A stretch of DNA of 64,000 nt from Planctomycetes bacterium MalM25 (GTDB taxonomy: Bacteria > Planctomycetota > Planctomycetia > Pirellulales > Lacipirellulaceae), in contig CP036424.1 of NCBI GenBank assembly GCA_007745835.1, positions 2,131,001 through 2,195,000 of the forward strand. The letters run 5' to 3'. A program made the translations under genes and the position numbers. The notes under the pieces were generated by a model. It did not search any database. It saw nothing but the letters and a program-made list of their open reading frames with translations, and had not been told where the DNA came from. The stretch's first letter is position 1. Every line of letters starts with the position of its first letter. Positions 54,757-62,921 of the stretch are shown one piece after another.

Positions 54757-55842
54757 ATGGCGAACCTCAACCTCCGTACCGACGACTGCGAGATCGATTT
54801 CCTATCCCTCGGGGCCCTCGTTCACCGGCTCGACCCGGGCAAGACCCCCTTCCGCGCGGCGCGGTCGTTCGACGTTCATGTCTCGGGCGGTGAGTACAAC
54901 TGCGCCGCGAACCTCGCGAGCTGCTTCGGCTTGTCGACCGGTATCGCGGCGGCGATGGTCAACAACGGCGTCGGCGAACTGATCGAACGCCAGGTCCGCG
55001 AGCGGGGCGTGCGCCACTTCTACAAGCGGTTCGAACACGACGGTGTCCGTGGCCCGAACATGGCGACCGTCTACAGCGATCGCGGCCAGGGCGTCCGCCC
55101 GCCGGTCGTCTTCTACAACCGGGCGAACGAAGCGGGCGCGATGCTCAAGCCGGGCGACTTCGACTGGGCGTCGATCTTCGCCGGCGGCTGCAAGTGGTTC
55201 CACTCGGGCGGCATCTTCGCCGCGATCGGCCCGCACACGGCCGACCTGATCGTCGAAGGCATGCAGGCCGCCAAGGCGGCGGGCGCGATCACCTCGTTCG
55301 ACCTGAACTACCGCGCCAAGCTGTGGAAGACGCTCGACGGCGGCGAGGCGAAAGGCCTCGAGATGATGCGGAAGATCGCCGAGAACGTCGATGTGCTGAT
55401 CGGCAATGAGGAGGACCTGCAGAAGGGGCTCGGCCTCGAAGGGCAGGACGTCGAGACCAAGTCGAAGCTCGACCCCGAGGCGTTCTTCGGCATGATCGAG
55501 CAGGTCAAGTCGGCCTACCCGAACGTCCACGCCGTCGCGACGACGCTCCGCGAAGTGAAGACCACCAACCGCCACAACTGGGGCGCCGTGCTCTGGCACG
55601 ACGGCGATCGCCACGTGAGCCCGACGATGGAGCTGGACGTCATCTGCCGCATCGGCGGCGGCGACGGCTTCGCCTCAGGGCTCATCTACGGCCTGATCTC
55701 CGGCAAGACGCCCGAGCAGGCGTTGCGGCTCGGCTGGGCGCACGGCGGTTTGCTGACCACCTTCACCGGCGACGTGTCGCAGGCGTCGCTCCCCGAGGTG
55801 GAGGCGCTCGCCTCGGGCGGATCGGCCCGTGTGCAGCGTTAG
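54757..55842 (+). CDS. kdgK: PfkB-family sugar-acid kinase (KDG kinase-like)
   Basis: The product is 361 residues. The substrate region shows VSGGEYNCAANLASCFG and the C-terminal ribokinase signature is RIGGGDGFASGLIYGL, with the catalytic aspartate in GGGDGF. Mid-protein SFDLNYRAKLW and LIGNEEDLQKGLG are KDG kinase-like. It would phosphorylate 2-keto-3-deoxygluconate to KDPG, the last step expected of the operon. The stop codon region overlaps the end of the convergent mannanase gene by four bases. A mannonate dehydratase, needed one step before, is not seen in the window. Confidence 0.78.
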   Translation: MANLNLRTDDCEIDFLSLGALVHRLDPGKTPFRAARSFDVHVSGGEYNCAANLASCFGLSTGIAAAMVNNGVGELIERQVRERGVRHFYKRFEHDGVRGPNMATVYSDRGQGVRPPVVFYNRANEAGAMLKPGDFDWASIFAGGCKWFHSGGIFAAIGPHTADLIVEGMQAAKAAGAITSFDLNYRAKLWKTLDGGEAKGLEMMRKIAENVDVLIGNEEDLQKGLGLEGQDVETKSKLDPEAFFGMIEQVKSAYPNVHAVATTLREVKTTNRHNWGAVLWHDGDRHVSPTMELDVICRIGGGDGFASGLIYGLISGKTPEQALRLGWAHGGLLTTFTGDVSQASLPEVEALASGGSARVQR

Positions 55843-57671
55843 GGGACGCTGCGGATCTCGACGCGCGACAGCTGCACTTCGTCCGCTCCGGCCGGGAGGC
55901 TGAGGCGTATCCAACGTGTCTTCGCCGGGAGATCGGTCACCTTGAGAAAGTAAGGTCGGTGGTAGCCGTAGTCGTTGGCTCCGCCCGGCGTGGTCTGTTG
56001 CGTGAGTTCGAGGCGCGTGTACGATTCGCCGTCGGCGGATGCCTGCAGCGTTAATGTCGATTCGCCGGGCGTGAAGAGCCAGACACGCACTCCGGTGACA
56101 GCATGATTGAGCCGATACGTGACCGTCGATCCCGGCGTCATCGCGAGGCGGTGGATGTCCTCTTGGGTCTTCCGCGGTTGATCTGAAACGAAGCTCGTCT
56201 CTCCGCTCCGTGAGGCGAGGCGGGAGTCGTCTTGGAACTCGTCGGCGAGCAGGCGATCCGGGGCGATGATCGGGCCAATCGTCTCGGAGGGCTCCGATTC
56301 GCCGGACGCGTTCTTGGCGACAACGCGGTAGTAGTGCTCAACGCTCGGCTCGGCGGTCTCGTCGGCGAAGAGGGGGCGGTACTGGAACGCGGCGTCGCTG
56401 ATATCCGTGGCGATGGTCGCCCAAGGCCCGTCGGGCTTAGCGGCTCGTTGCACATCGTAGACGCTGGCGCCGGCCGAACCTTGCCAGCTCAACAATCGGG
56501 GCGAGGTCGGTGTGAGCAGATTCGGTGGCGTTGGGAGGGGCAGGGGGGGTGTCGCCTCGCCTTGGATGCGGAAGGCGGCGTCGCGGATCATGGGGATCAC
56601 CAGGTGCTCGCGGTACTCTTCCCCTTCGGGGAAACCGGGCCAGTGATACGCCTTGTACAGGTCTTCGCCCGACGGCTCGTGGTGCCAGTAGAAGCCCCCC
56701 TCACGACGGTGGAAACGGAGGCTCCAATAGAGAGCGCCGCTCACACCTTCGTCGATGACCGTGTCGAGCACACGCTGGGCCTCCTCGATTGGCAGGAAGC
56801 CGAACTCGCCTACGAAGTACGCCTTCTTTCCGCCAACCAGACGCATCGCTTCGAGCACGCTCTCGGCGTTGTTGTTGCCGGCGTTCGGGTAGTGGTGCGT
56901 GGTCACAACATCGACGTTCGGGTCGTCCAGTGAATGAACGGGCACGCCGTTCAGCGCGTTCCCGTCGATGACGAGGTGGTCGGGGTCAATCTCTTTGAGG
57001 TAGGCGGAGACCCGGCGGGTCCATTCGGGAGGCGAGTCCAACTCGTTGCCGGTCTCCCAGCCGAGGATCGTCGGGTCCTCGCGGTAGAGCACGCCCGTCA
57101 GGGTGTTCCGACGGTTCAGGACGTGATGGATCGTGCGTTTGAAGTCCTCGAGGAGTTGCGGGTCCGTCCAGAAGTCGCCCTTGGACTTACCGCGGAAGGC
57201 TTCGTATTGTCGGACGCCCCCCCACCAGTGCCAGTTGTCGACCAGCGGGATGATGACGCGGACGCGTTTCTCAGCCGCGATCTTCAGCACGAGGTCGAGC
57301 GTCCGAAACGCTGCCTCGTTGAATTCGCCCGGCCCCGTGACATGGACGTTGTCGCCCATGTCTCCATCCTTGCGCCGGACGCTGATCACGTAGGTCCGCG
57401 CCACGCGGCCGCCCATCTGCTGGACCGAGTCGAGGGCGTCGGCGATCTCGAAGGCGTCGGGCCACCGCCACGGCGTCTCGCCGAAGAATTCGAAGGCGTC
57501 TTCGACGTTGTGCAGGTTCGGGATGTTCCACGAGACGAAGCGGAACTCTTGGTCGCCATCGTAGAGTTTGCCGTCTCGGCAGGTTAGCATCCGCATCGGC
57601 GATTCCGCTCGCGTGGCGGGAGTGAACAGCGTGAGCAGTGCCAGGATCGCTGCGGCGGGACGCGGGAACAT
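55839..57671 (-). CDS. GH5-like endo-beta-mannanase with accessory domains
   Basis: The product is 610 residues with signal peptide (AAILALLTLFTPATRA). The (beta/alpha)8 catalytic domain spans about 28-380, with W-G-G-V-R-Q-Y, LNRRNTLTGVLYREDPTILG, acid/base glutamate in WETGNEL and nucleophile glutamate in YFVGEFGFLP. This matches the GH5_7 mannanase pattern. A fibronectin-III-like domain follows (SWQGSAGASVYDVQRAA; EHYYRVVAKNASGESEPSE), then a C-terminal discoidin-like beta-sandwich. It is the last gene of a minus-strand operon with a symporter and GH130 phosphorylase, so mannan is the likely substrate. Confidence 0.75.
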   Translation of the reverse strand: MFPRPAAAILALLTLFTPATRAESPMRMLTCRDGKLYDGDQEFRFVSWNIPNLHNVEDAFEFFGETPWRWPDAFEIADALDSVQQMGGRVARTYVISVRRKDGDMGDNVHVTGPGEFNEAAFRTLDLVLKIAAEKRVRVIIPLVDNWHWWGGVRQYEAFRGKSKGDFWTDPQLLEDFKRTIHHVLNRRNTLTGVLYREDPTILGWETGNELDSPPEWTRRVSAYLKEIDPDHLVIDGNALNGVPVHSLDDPNVDVVTTHHYPNAGNNNAESVLEAMRLVGGKKAYFVGEFGFLPIEEAQRVLDTVIDEGVSGALYWSLRFHRREGGFYWHHEPSGEDLYKAYHWPGFPEGEEYREHLVIPMIRDAAFRIQGEATPPLPLPTPPNLLTPTSPRLLSWQGSAGASVYDVQRAAKPDGPWATIATDISDAAFQYRPLFADETAEPSVEHYYRVVAKNASGESEPSETIGPIIAPDRLLADEFQDDSRLASRSGETSFVSDQPRKTQEDIHRLAMTPGSTVTYRLNHAVTGVRVWLFTPGESTLTLQASADGESYTRLELTQQTTPGGANDYGYHRPYFLKVTDLPAKTRWIRLSLPAGADEVQLSRVEIRSVP

Positions 57672-57696
57672 GAAGAGAGCTCCGGATGCGCGGCGG

Positions 57697-59562
57697 CTAG
57701 GCCGACTCGCCGGCGAGGTCGGCCGGGTAATCTTCGAGTCGGTCGTACCAGTTCAGTTTGAGGAAGATCGAGCAGGCGATCACCAGGCCCAGAGAGAGGG
57801 CGAGCGAGCGGTAGTCTTGCAGCACGAGGTAGATTCCCGTCGCGGTGAGCGCCGTCTGCCACGCGATGCCGACCGCCACGTTGATCGCATCGCGCACGAA
57901 GTCGGCGTTCGGTACGGTCTCGGGGCGTTCGGCGAGCACCTCGTCACGGACCGGACCCCACCAGCCCCACGGGCGGACTTTCAGGTAGAACGCCTTGAGC
58001 ACCTCGGGATCGTCTGGTGGAGTGAGCAGGCTGCCCGCGAGGCAACCAACCAGTGAGACGCCCAGGATGATCGGGAACAGGGCGAGGTTCTTCTCGAACC
58101 CCCAGATCGTGCCCACACCGTCGTAGCCGATCGCGATCAGCAGGGCGGCGGCGATGCCGCTCGACATGCCCCAGAAGTACCCCCAGCCGTTGAATCGCCA
58201 CCAGTGCCACTTGAGCAAGTTCGCCGCGATGTACCCGCCGTAGAGGGCGCCGACGATCCAGTTGACGAGGTCCTTGAGTTCGTCGATCACAAAGCCGAAC
58301 AGCGTGCCGACGATGACGACCGCGACCGACGTCGCGTAGCTCATCCGGACGTAGGTCCTGTCGCTGGCGTTGGGGTTGAGGTAGCGCTTGTAGATGTCGT
58401 TTACCACGTACGCCGGCGCCGCGTTCACGGTGGCGGCGTACGTCGACATGAAGGCCGCGAGCAAGGCCGCCACCAGCAGGCCGAAAAGCCCCACCGGGAC
58501 AAACTCGCGCATTGCGAAGGGGAGGATCAACTCGAAATCGACCGCGTCACCCATGCCCCGCAGGTTATCGGAGAAGAAGGCGAGCGCCAGCACGGTGAGG
58601 CCGGTGATGAGCATGTAACGGGGGATCAGCAGCACGAGACTGACAACGCCGCTCATGAGGGCGGCCTCTTTGGGCGAGCGTGCGGAGAGGACCCGCTGCA
58701 TGTCGTAGTTCGGCGCCGGGCCGGCCATGCTGGCGAGCACGCCCTTGCAGAGCGCGAGGCCGACGAACAGCGAGAAGAGCTCCCACCCGTCGCCGGCGAT
58801 CTTCGCGTTCGCCGAGTCGAGCAGACCCGACCAATCGAGGTCCAGCCTCCAGCCAAACCACAGATCACGCCAGCCGGCAGGAACGGCGGCGTCGATCATC
58901 TCGGGCGAGACCTGCTGCATGGCGATCACGCCCACCCCGATGCAGGCGACGGTCATGATGACGAACTGCAGAACCTCCGTGAACACGACGCTGAACATGC
59001 CCCCCTTCACCACGTAGAGCGTGGTCAGGGCGGTGATCAGCAGGCCCCACAGGTTGCTGTCGGTCGTCGGGTCCGCCGAGAAGTGGTACTCGGGCGGCAC
59101 GAAGGTGTGGGCGAACTTGCCGATCCCAATGAAACCGTAGGCCAGGAATCCAACCACGTTGATCAGGGCGAACAGCACCACGATCAGGTGGGCGAGCTGG
59201 GCGCCGCGGCCATCGCCGAAGCGGAAACGGATCCAGTCCGCCCCGGTTAGCACGCCCGAACGGCGCAACCAGAGCGACAGGTAGATCATCAGCACGATCT
59301 GGTTGAAGACCGGCCACAGCCAGGGAATCCAAGCGCTCTTCATGCCGTAGACGAAGAGCCAATAGACCATCAGCATCGTGCCGCTGATGTCGAACATGCC
59401 CGAGGCGTTCGAGAGGCCGAGCAGGTACCAGGGGATCGAGTTGCCCCCTAGGAAGTAGGTCCGCAGGTTCTTCGACGCCTTGCGGGCGATCCAGAAACCA
59501 ATCCCGACCGTCGTCGCCAGGTAGGCCAGGACGATCGCCAAGTCCAGCGGGTGCAATTCCAT
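57697..59562 (-). CDS. Sodium:solute symporter (SSS family)
   Basis: The product is 621 residues with about 13-14 membrane segments, beginning LDLAIVLAYLATTVGIGFWI. SSS features are YFLGGNSIPWYLLGLSNASG, and later LLVAALLAAFMSTYAATVNAAPAYVVNDIY, the helix 8-9 sodium-site region. A C-terminal extension after about 500 holds two more helices. In this locus it probably imports manno-oligosaccharides or mannose released by the mannanase for the phosphorylase. It lies between those two genes, with gaps of 25 and 72 bases. Confidence 0.85.
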   Translation of the reverse strand: MELHPLDLAIVLAYLATTVGIGFWIARKASKNLRTYFLGGNSIPWYLLGLSNASGMFDISGTMLMVYWLFVYGMKSAWIPWLWPVFNQIVLMIYLSLWLRRSGVLTGADWIRFRFGDGRGAQLAHLIVVLFALINVVGFLAYGFIGIGKFAHTFVPPEYHFSADPTTDSNLWGLLITALTTLYVVKGGMFSVVFTEVLQFVIMTVACIGVGVIAMQQVSPEMIDAAVPAGWRDLWFGWRLDLDWSGLLDSANAKIAGDGWELFSLFVGLALCKGVLASMAGPAPNYDMQRVLSARSPKEAALMSGVVSLVLLIPRYMLITGLTVLALAFFSDNLRGMGDAVDFELILPFAMREFVPVGLFGLLVAALLAAFMSTYAATVNAAPAYVVNDIYKRYLNPNASDRTYVRMSYATSVAVVIVGTLFGFVIDELKDLVNWIVGALYGGYIAANLLKWHWWRFNGWGYFWGMSSGIAAALLIAIGYDGVGTIWGFEKNLALFPIILGVSLVGCLAGSLLTPPDDPEVLKAFYLKVRPWGWWGPVRDEVLAERPETVPNADFVRDAINVAVGIAWQTALTATGIYLVLQDYRSLALSLGLVIACSIFLKLNWYDRLEDYPADLAGESA

Positions 59563-59634
59563 GCGGCGTTCGTTCTGAGAAGAGAAGCTCGCCGGCGCGA
59601 GGCGCCGTGGTGGCGGACCGGACGACGCCAGCGA

Positions 59635-60657
59635 TCAAAAGACCGCCGAGTTCGCCTTCGTGAAGTCGATCAACTCGCCAACGTGGCAGAAAGCCAGGGC
59701 GGTGCAGGTATCGGCGGCGCCGTAGTAGATCGCAAGGCGCCCGGTCGGGGCGTCGTGCAGGGCGGCGACCGGGAAGACGACGTTCGGTACATGCCCCGAG
59801 ACCTCGTAGTCCGCGTCGGGCGTGAGCACGTGCTGGTTCGTCCGATAGAGCACCCGCCAAGGTTCGTCGAGGTCCAGCAGAGCGGCGCCCATGCTGTAGA
59901 CGAACCCGTTGCAAGTGTCCATCACGGCGTGGTAGATCATGAGCCAGCCCTCAGGGGTCTCGATCGGGACGGGACCCGCGCCGATCTTGGTCCGCTGCCA
60001 CCACTGACCCAGGTGCTCGCCCCCCTTGCGCATCACGACCCGGTGGCGTCCCCAGTGCGTGAGGTTCGGACTCTCGCTCACATAGATGTCGCCGAACGGC
60101 GTGTGCCCGTCGTCGCTGGGGCGGCTGAGCAGGTAGTAGTTGCCGTTGATCTTGCGTGGGAACAGCACCCCATTCCGATTGAACGGCAGAAAGGCGTTCT
60201 CCATGCGCTCGAAGGTGCGGAAGTCCTTCGTCCTCGCCAGGCTGATCGTCGGCCCGTTGTGCCCGCCACACCACTGGATGACATACTCGCCGTCGATCGC
60301 CGTGACGCGTGGGTCGTAGGCGTAGTCGGCCGGATCGAACGGGTGGTTCGAGAACTCGACCGGCTGCCGCTCGATCTGCCAATCGATCCCGTCCTCGCTC
60401 CAGCCCACGTGCAGGCGTGGGAAACGGGTGTGGTCTTCGGTGCGGAAGACACCGGCGTAGCCGTCGCCGTAGGGGGTGACCGCGCTGTTGTAGATGCCTT
60501 GGATGTCGGGGACCGGCTTGCGGCCGAGGACCGGGTTCGAACGGTAACGCCACACAATCTCTTTCGAGCCGGCGGGGCGATCCTGCCACGGGAACGGGCG
60601 CGTGGCCCGACCTTCGCGTGGTGACGAGATGCCGGCGGTGTGGTTGATCGAGCTCAT
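59635..60657 (-). CDS. GH130 beta-mannoside phosphorylase
   Basis: The product is 340 residues from the ATG at 60657; a longer frame from 60762 adds sequence unlike the family. It is a five-bladed propeller with GH130 signatures: RSNPVLGRKPVPDIQGIYN, DYAYDPRVT, KIGAGPVPIET, YHAVMD and SGHVPNVVFPVA, ending with IYYGAADTCTALA. GH130 enzymes phosphorolyse beta-mannosides, giving mannose 1-phosphate without ATP cost. No signal peptide is seen, so it works in the cytoplasm on imported oligosaccharides. It heads the minus-strand mannan operon, about 100 bases downstream of a candidate operator. Confidence 0.83.
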   Translation of the reverse strand: MSSINHTAGISSPREGRATRPFPWQDRPAGSKEIVWRYRSNPVLGRKPVPDIQGIYNSAVTPYGDGYAGVFRTEDHTRFPRLHVGWSEDGIDWQIERQPVEFSNHPFDPADYAYDPRVTAIDGEYVIQWCGGHNGPTISLARTKDFRTFERMENAFLPFNRNGVLFPRKINGNYYLLSRPSDDGHTPFGDIYVSESPNLTHWGRHRVVMRKGGEHLGQWWQRTKIGAGPVPIETPEGWLMIYHAVMDTCNGFVYSMGAALLDLDEPWRVLYRTNQHVLTPDADYEVSGHVPNVVFPVAALHDAPTGRLAIYYGAADTCTALAFCHVGELIDFTKANSAVF

Positions 60658-60756
60658 CGAGGGCGTCCTGACGCGCGGAAATCGGCTTAGAGAAGCGGCA
60701 TTCAGAGTGGCAAGGAGCCACATGAGTACCCTTAGACTAGACCATGTCGCGGGGTT

Positions 60757-60772
60757 GCTCAAGTAGTTTAGC
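60757..60772. promoter_or_regulatory. LacI-type operator site 1, GH130/lacI divergent region
   Basis: GCTCAAGTAGTTTAGC is a near-palindrome (GCT...AGC, AA...TT around TA). It matches two other sites at 61964 and 61985. On the minus strand its left end forms a possible -35 TTGAGC, with TAGTCT 17 bases on at 60734-60739, so binding would block the GH130 promoter. Confidence 0.55.
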
Positions 60773-60856
60773 AGGTGCTTTTTGATATGGTCTCTCTGGC
60801 GGTCTTTTCTGCGTCCTGCTTGGACTCAGCGCCACGAAGCTTGCTATAACGAGGGA

Positions 60857-61912
60857 ATGGCCCAACCTCGTGTACCCCGTTTGAAGGACGTCGCCGAAGC
60901 GGCGAACGTCTCCGTGAGCGCCGCCTCGAAGATTCTGCGAGGTGATCGCAGTCGCTTTGGCGAGGAGACCTGCCGCCGCGTCGTCGAGGCGTCGGAGAAG
61001 CTCGGCTGGCGGCGCAACCTGCTTGTCAGCGGCATCCAGACGGGCCGGACCAACACGGTTGGTGTTATGATCCCGCCGTACGACTCGTTCTGGGTGAACG
61101 TGCTCTCCGGGATCCACCAGCGACTGAGCGAGGCCGATTACCTACCGATCACTATTTGGCAAGGTGATCTCGACCACATGCCGCATTTCGAGGCCGACGA
61201 ACAAGAGGGTGTGCGGCAGATCAATCGTCTGCTCGACCGCCGCGTCGATGCCTTGATTATGTGGCCTTCGTTTGGCCTTACTTACCAGGACCATTTATCC
61301 GGACTAGCGGAGAAGAACGTACCGGTGGTGGTGATCGATCACCGCAGCGATAAGCCGTACTGCGACACGGTCGCCACGAACGAATCGCAGGCCACCCGCG
61401 CCGTGGCCAAGCACCTGCTCGACTTGGGGCACCGCCGGATCGCCTGCATCTCGACCCGCGAGAGCAAGTCCCAGACCTGGGCGTTGGAACGCCGCCAGCA
61501 ATTCGAGAAAGCGGTCGCGCTGAACCCGGAGGCGGAGGTCCGCAGCTGGCGGCTGAACCGAACCGGAGACAACGGGGTCGAAGTCGCCACCAAGCTCCTC
61601 ACCGACCCGTCTAAACCGACCGCGGTCTTCGCGGTGACCGACCACGAGGCCCACTGCGTCTACGAGGCGGCGATCACACTCGGGCTGTCGATCCCGGGCG
61701 ATGTCTCGGTCGTTGGCTTTGCGGACCTCGATTTCGCCGCCACGATGACGCCGCCCCTTTCGACGGTGCGGCAGCGACCCAAGGAGATAGGTGAGCGGTC
61801 TGCATCCTTGGTTTTGGAGCGTATCGATGGCCCCTTAACAGGGGCGGCGCTCCAGCAGGCGAAGATCGAGGCCGACTTTATCCTCCGAGAGTCAACGGGC
61901 CCGGTACCGTGA
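60857..61912 (+). CDS. LacI-family regulator of the mannan locus
   Basis: The product is 351 residues from the ATG at 60857, directly preceded by a GAGGGA ribosome-binding sequence. The N-terminal helix-turn-helix is LKDVAEAANVSVSAASKIL with hinge region near NLLVSGIQTGRTNTVGV. The periplasmic-binding-like core follows (ALIMWPSFGLTY; TDHEAHCVYEAAITLGL; VSVVGFADLDFAATMTPPLS). It is divergent from the GH130-symporter-mannanase operon and upstream of a PEP-CTERM gene. Three similar near-palindromes flank it, so it probably represses both sides and itself. Confidence 0.87.
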   Translation: MAQPRVPRLKDVAEAANVSVSAASKILRGDRSRFGEETCRRVVEASEKLGWRRNLLVSGIQTGRTNTVGVMIPPYDSFWVNVLSGIHQRLSEADYLPITIWQGDLDHMPHFEADEQEGVRQINRLLDRRVDALIMWPSFGLTYQDHLSGLAEKNVPVVVIDHRSDKPYCDTVATNESQATRAVAKHLLDLGHRRIACISTRESKSQTWALERRQQFEKAVALNPEAEVRSWRLNRTGDNGVEVATKLLTDPSKPTAVFAVTDHEAHCVYEAAITLGLSIPGDVSVVGFADLDFAATMTPPLSTVRQRPKEIGERSASLVLERIDGPLTGAALQQAKIEADFILRESTGPVP

Positions 61913-61963
61913 GACGCGACACCACACCCCGGTTACCGAAACGACATAATCGGAGAATACGCT

Positions 61964-62002
61964 ATTCAAGTGCTTGACCTAGCTGTTCAAGTACTTTACC
62001 AT
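61964..62002 (+). promoter_or_regulatory. Two LacI-type operators overlapping a promoter before the PEP-CTERM gene
   Basis: ATTCAAGTGCTTGACC (61964-61979) and GTTCAAGTACTTTACC (61985-62000) begin 21 bases apart, two helical turns. A sigma-70-like promoter fits on top: TTGACC at 61974-61979, 17-base spacer, TACCAT at 61997-62002. A bound repressor dimer pair would cover both promoter boxes. Confidence 0.6.
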
Positions 62003-62110
62003 GCTTCTCGTTGGAACAAGATCCGTCGCCTTTTGCGAGACGGCATCGTTTGCCAACTAGCGGCTCCTCTTCATCCCTACTCACTTTTGAATCGCATCTC
62101 GAGGTGACTC

Positions 62111-62764
62111 ATGAAAGCTCGCTTTGGTTGGCTGTTGGGCGTTAGCACCGCCTTCTCTCTGGTTTTGATCGGTCCCACGCGGGCCGACATGTTGGTCAAC
62201 GACTTCGGCGATGGCGTGCAGAGCTGGCGCTTCGACTTCGGTAGCCCGATCACTCCTGGTCTGTCGCGAGACGCCACCGAGGGATCGCCCGGCAACGCTC
62301 AGGGCGCCTTGCGGATGGACATGACTTATGTGGCCAGTCAGGGCGGGAACAATAATTTCGCTTTCACCGGCGACGTCTTCTTCCCCGAGACCGACCTGAG
62401 CGGCTACGACAACGTCGAGTTCGACTTGAAGATCGCCGACGGCGCCGCGCTCGATGCGTTCGGCAATCACGGGTTCTTCCAGTTCGTCTCGCGTGAGACC
62501 GGTGGTTACAGCTTCAATTCCGTTCTGGGCCAGAACCTCGCCCCGAATACGGGCGTCTGGATCCCCTTCTCGGTTCCGACCGACACGATGACCGCGACCC
62601 GCGCCTTCACCATCCAACTGTACGGCGGTCCGTCCCAGAACATTGATGGCCCGATCACGCTGTTCCTTGACAACGTCCGCTTGACGAACAACATTCCCGA
62701 ACCGACTGGCCTCGTAGTGGCCGGCTTGCTGGGGCTGACCGCGTTGGCCTCACGCCGGCGTTGA
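62111..62764 (+). CDS. PEP-CTERM secreted protein, CBM-like
   Basis: The product is 217 residues. The signal peptide is LLGVSTAFSLVLIGPTRA. Residues about 27-190 form one beta-sandwich resembling carbohydrate-binding modules (VNDFGDGVQSWRFDFG; LSGYDNVEFDLKIADG; GPITLFLDNVRLTN). The C-terminus is a PEP-CTERM signal, IPEPTGLVVAGLLG then SRRR. It lies behind the two LacI-type operators, so it may be a mannan- or surface-binding protein made with the mannan genes. A weak hairpin at 62789-62812 follows but lacks a T-tract. Confidence 0.72.
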   Translation: MKARFGWLLGVSTAFSLVLIGPTRADMLVNDFGDGVQSWRFDFGSPITPGLSRDATEGSPGNAQGALRMDMTYVASQGGNNNFAFTGDVFFPETDLSGYDNVEFDLKIADGAALDAFGNHGFFQFVSRETGGYSFNSVLGQNLAPNTGVWIPFSVPTDTMTATRAFTIQLYGGPSQNIDGPITLFLDNVRLTNNIPEPTGLVVAGLLGLTALASRRR

Positions 62765-62921
62765 GTGCTAGAGCTGGGTGGAGCACGCGGCGGCCGCATT
62801 CAGGCGGTCGCCGCCGGCTCCAACCGGCGAGACTTGTCGACATCCTGACCCTCTTCTAGTAGGTGTTCGGCCTGAGCCGACCCACGGACGCTGCGCCCAC
62901 TCCCAAGACAGGAACTCAATC

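Noticed and set aside
44790-55842. Reading the operon as the standard oxidative L-fucose pathway
   Set aside because: Importer, dehydrogenase, mutarotase and lactonase would fit, but fuconate dehydratase and the 2-keto-3-deoxy-fuconate enzymes are missing while tagaturonate and fructuronate enzymes are present. It is not fully excluded.
62789-62812. Hairpin after the PEP-CTERM gene as a terminator
   Set aside because: The nine-pair stem includes a G-T pair and there is no T-tract, so evidence is too weak.
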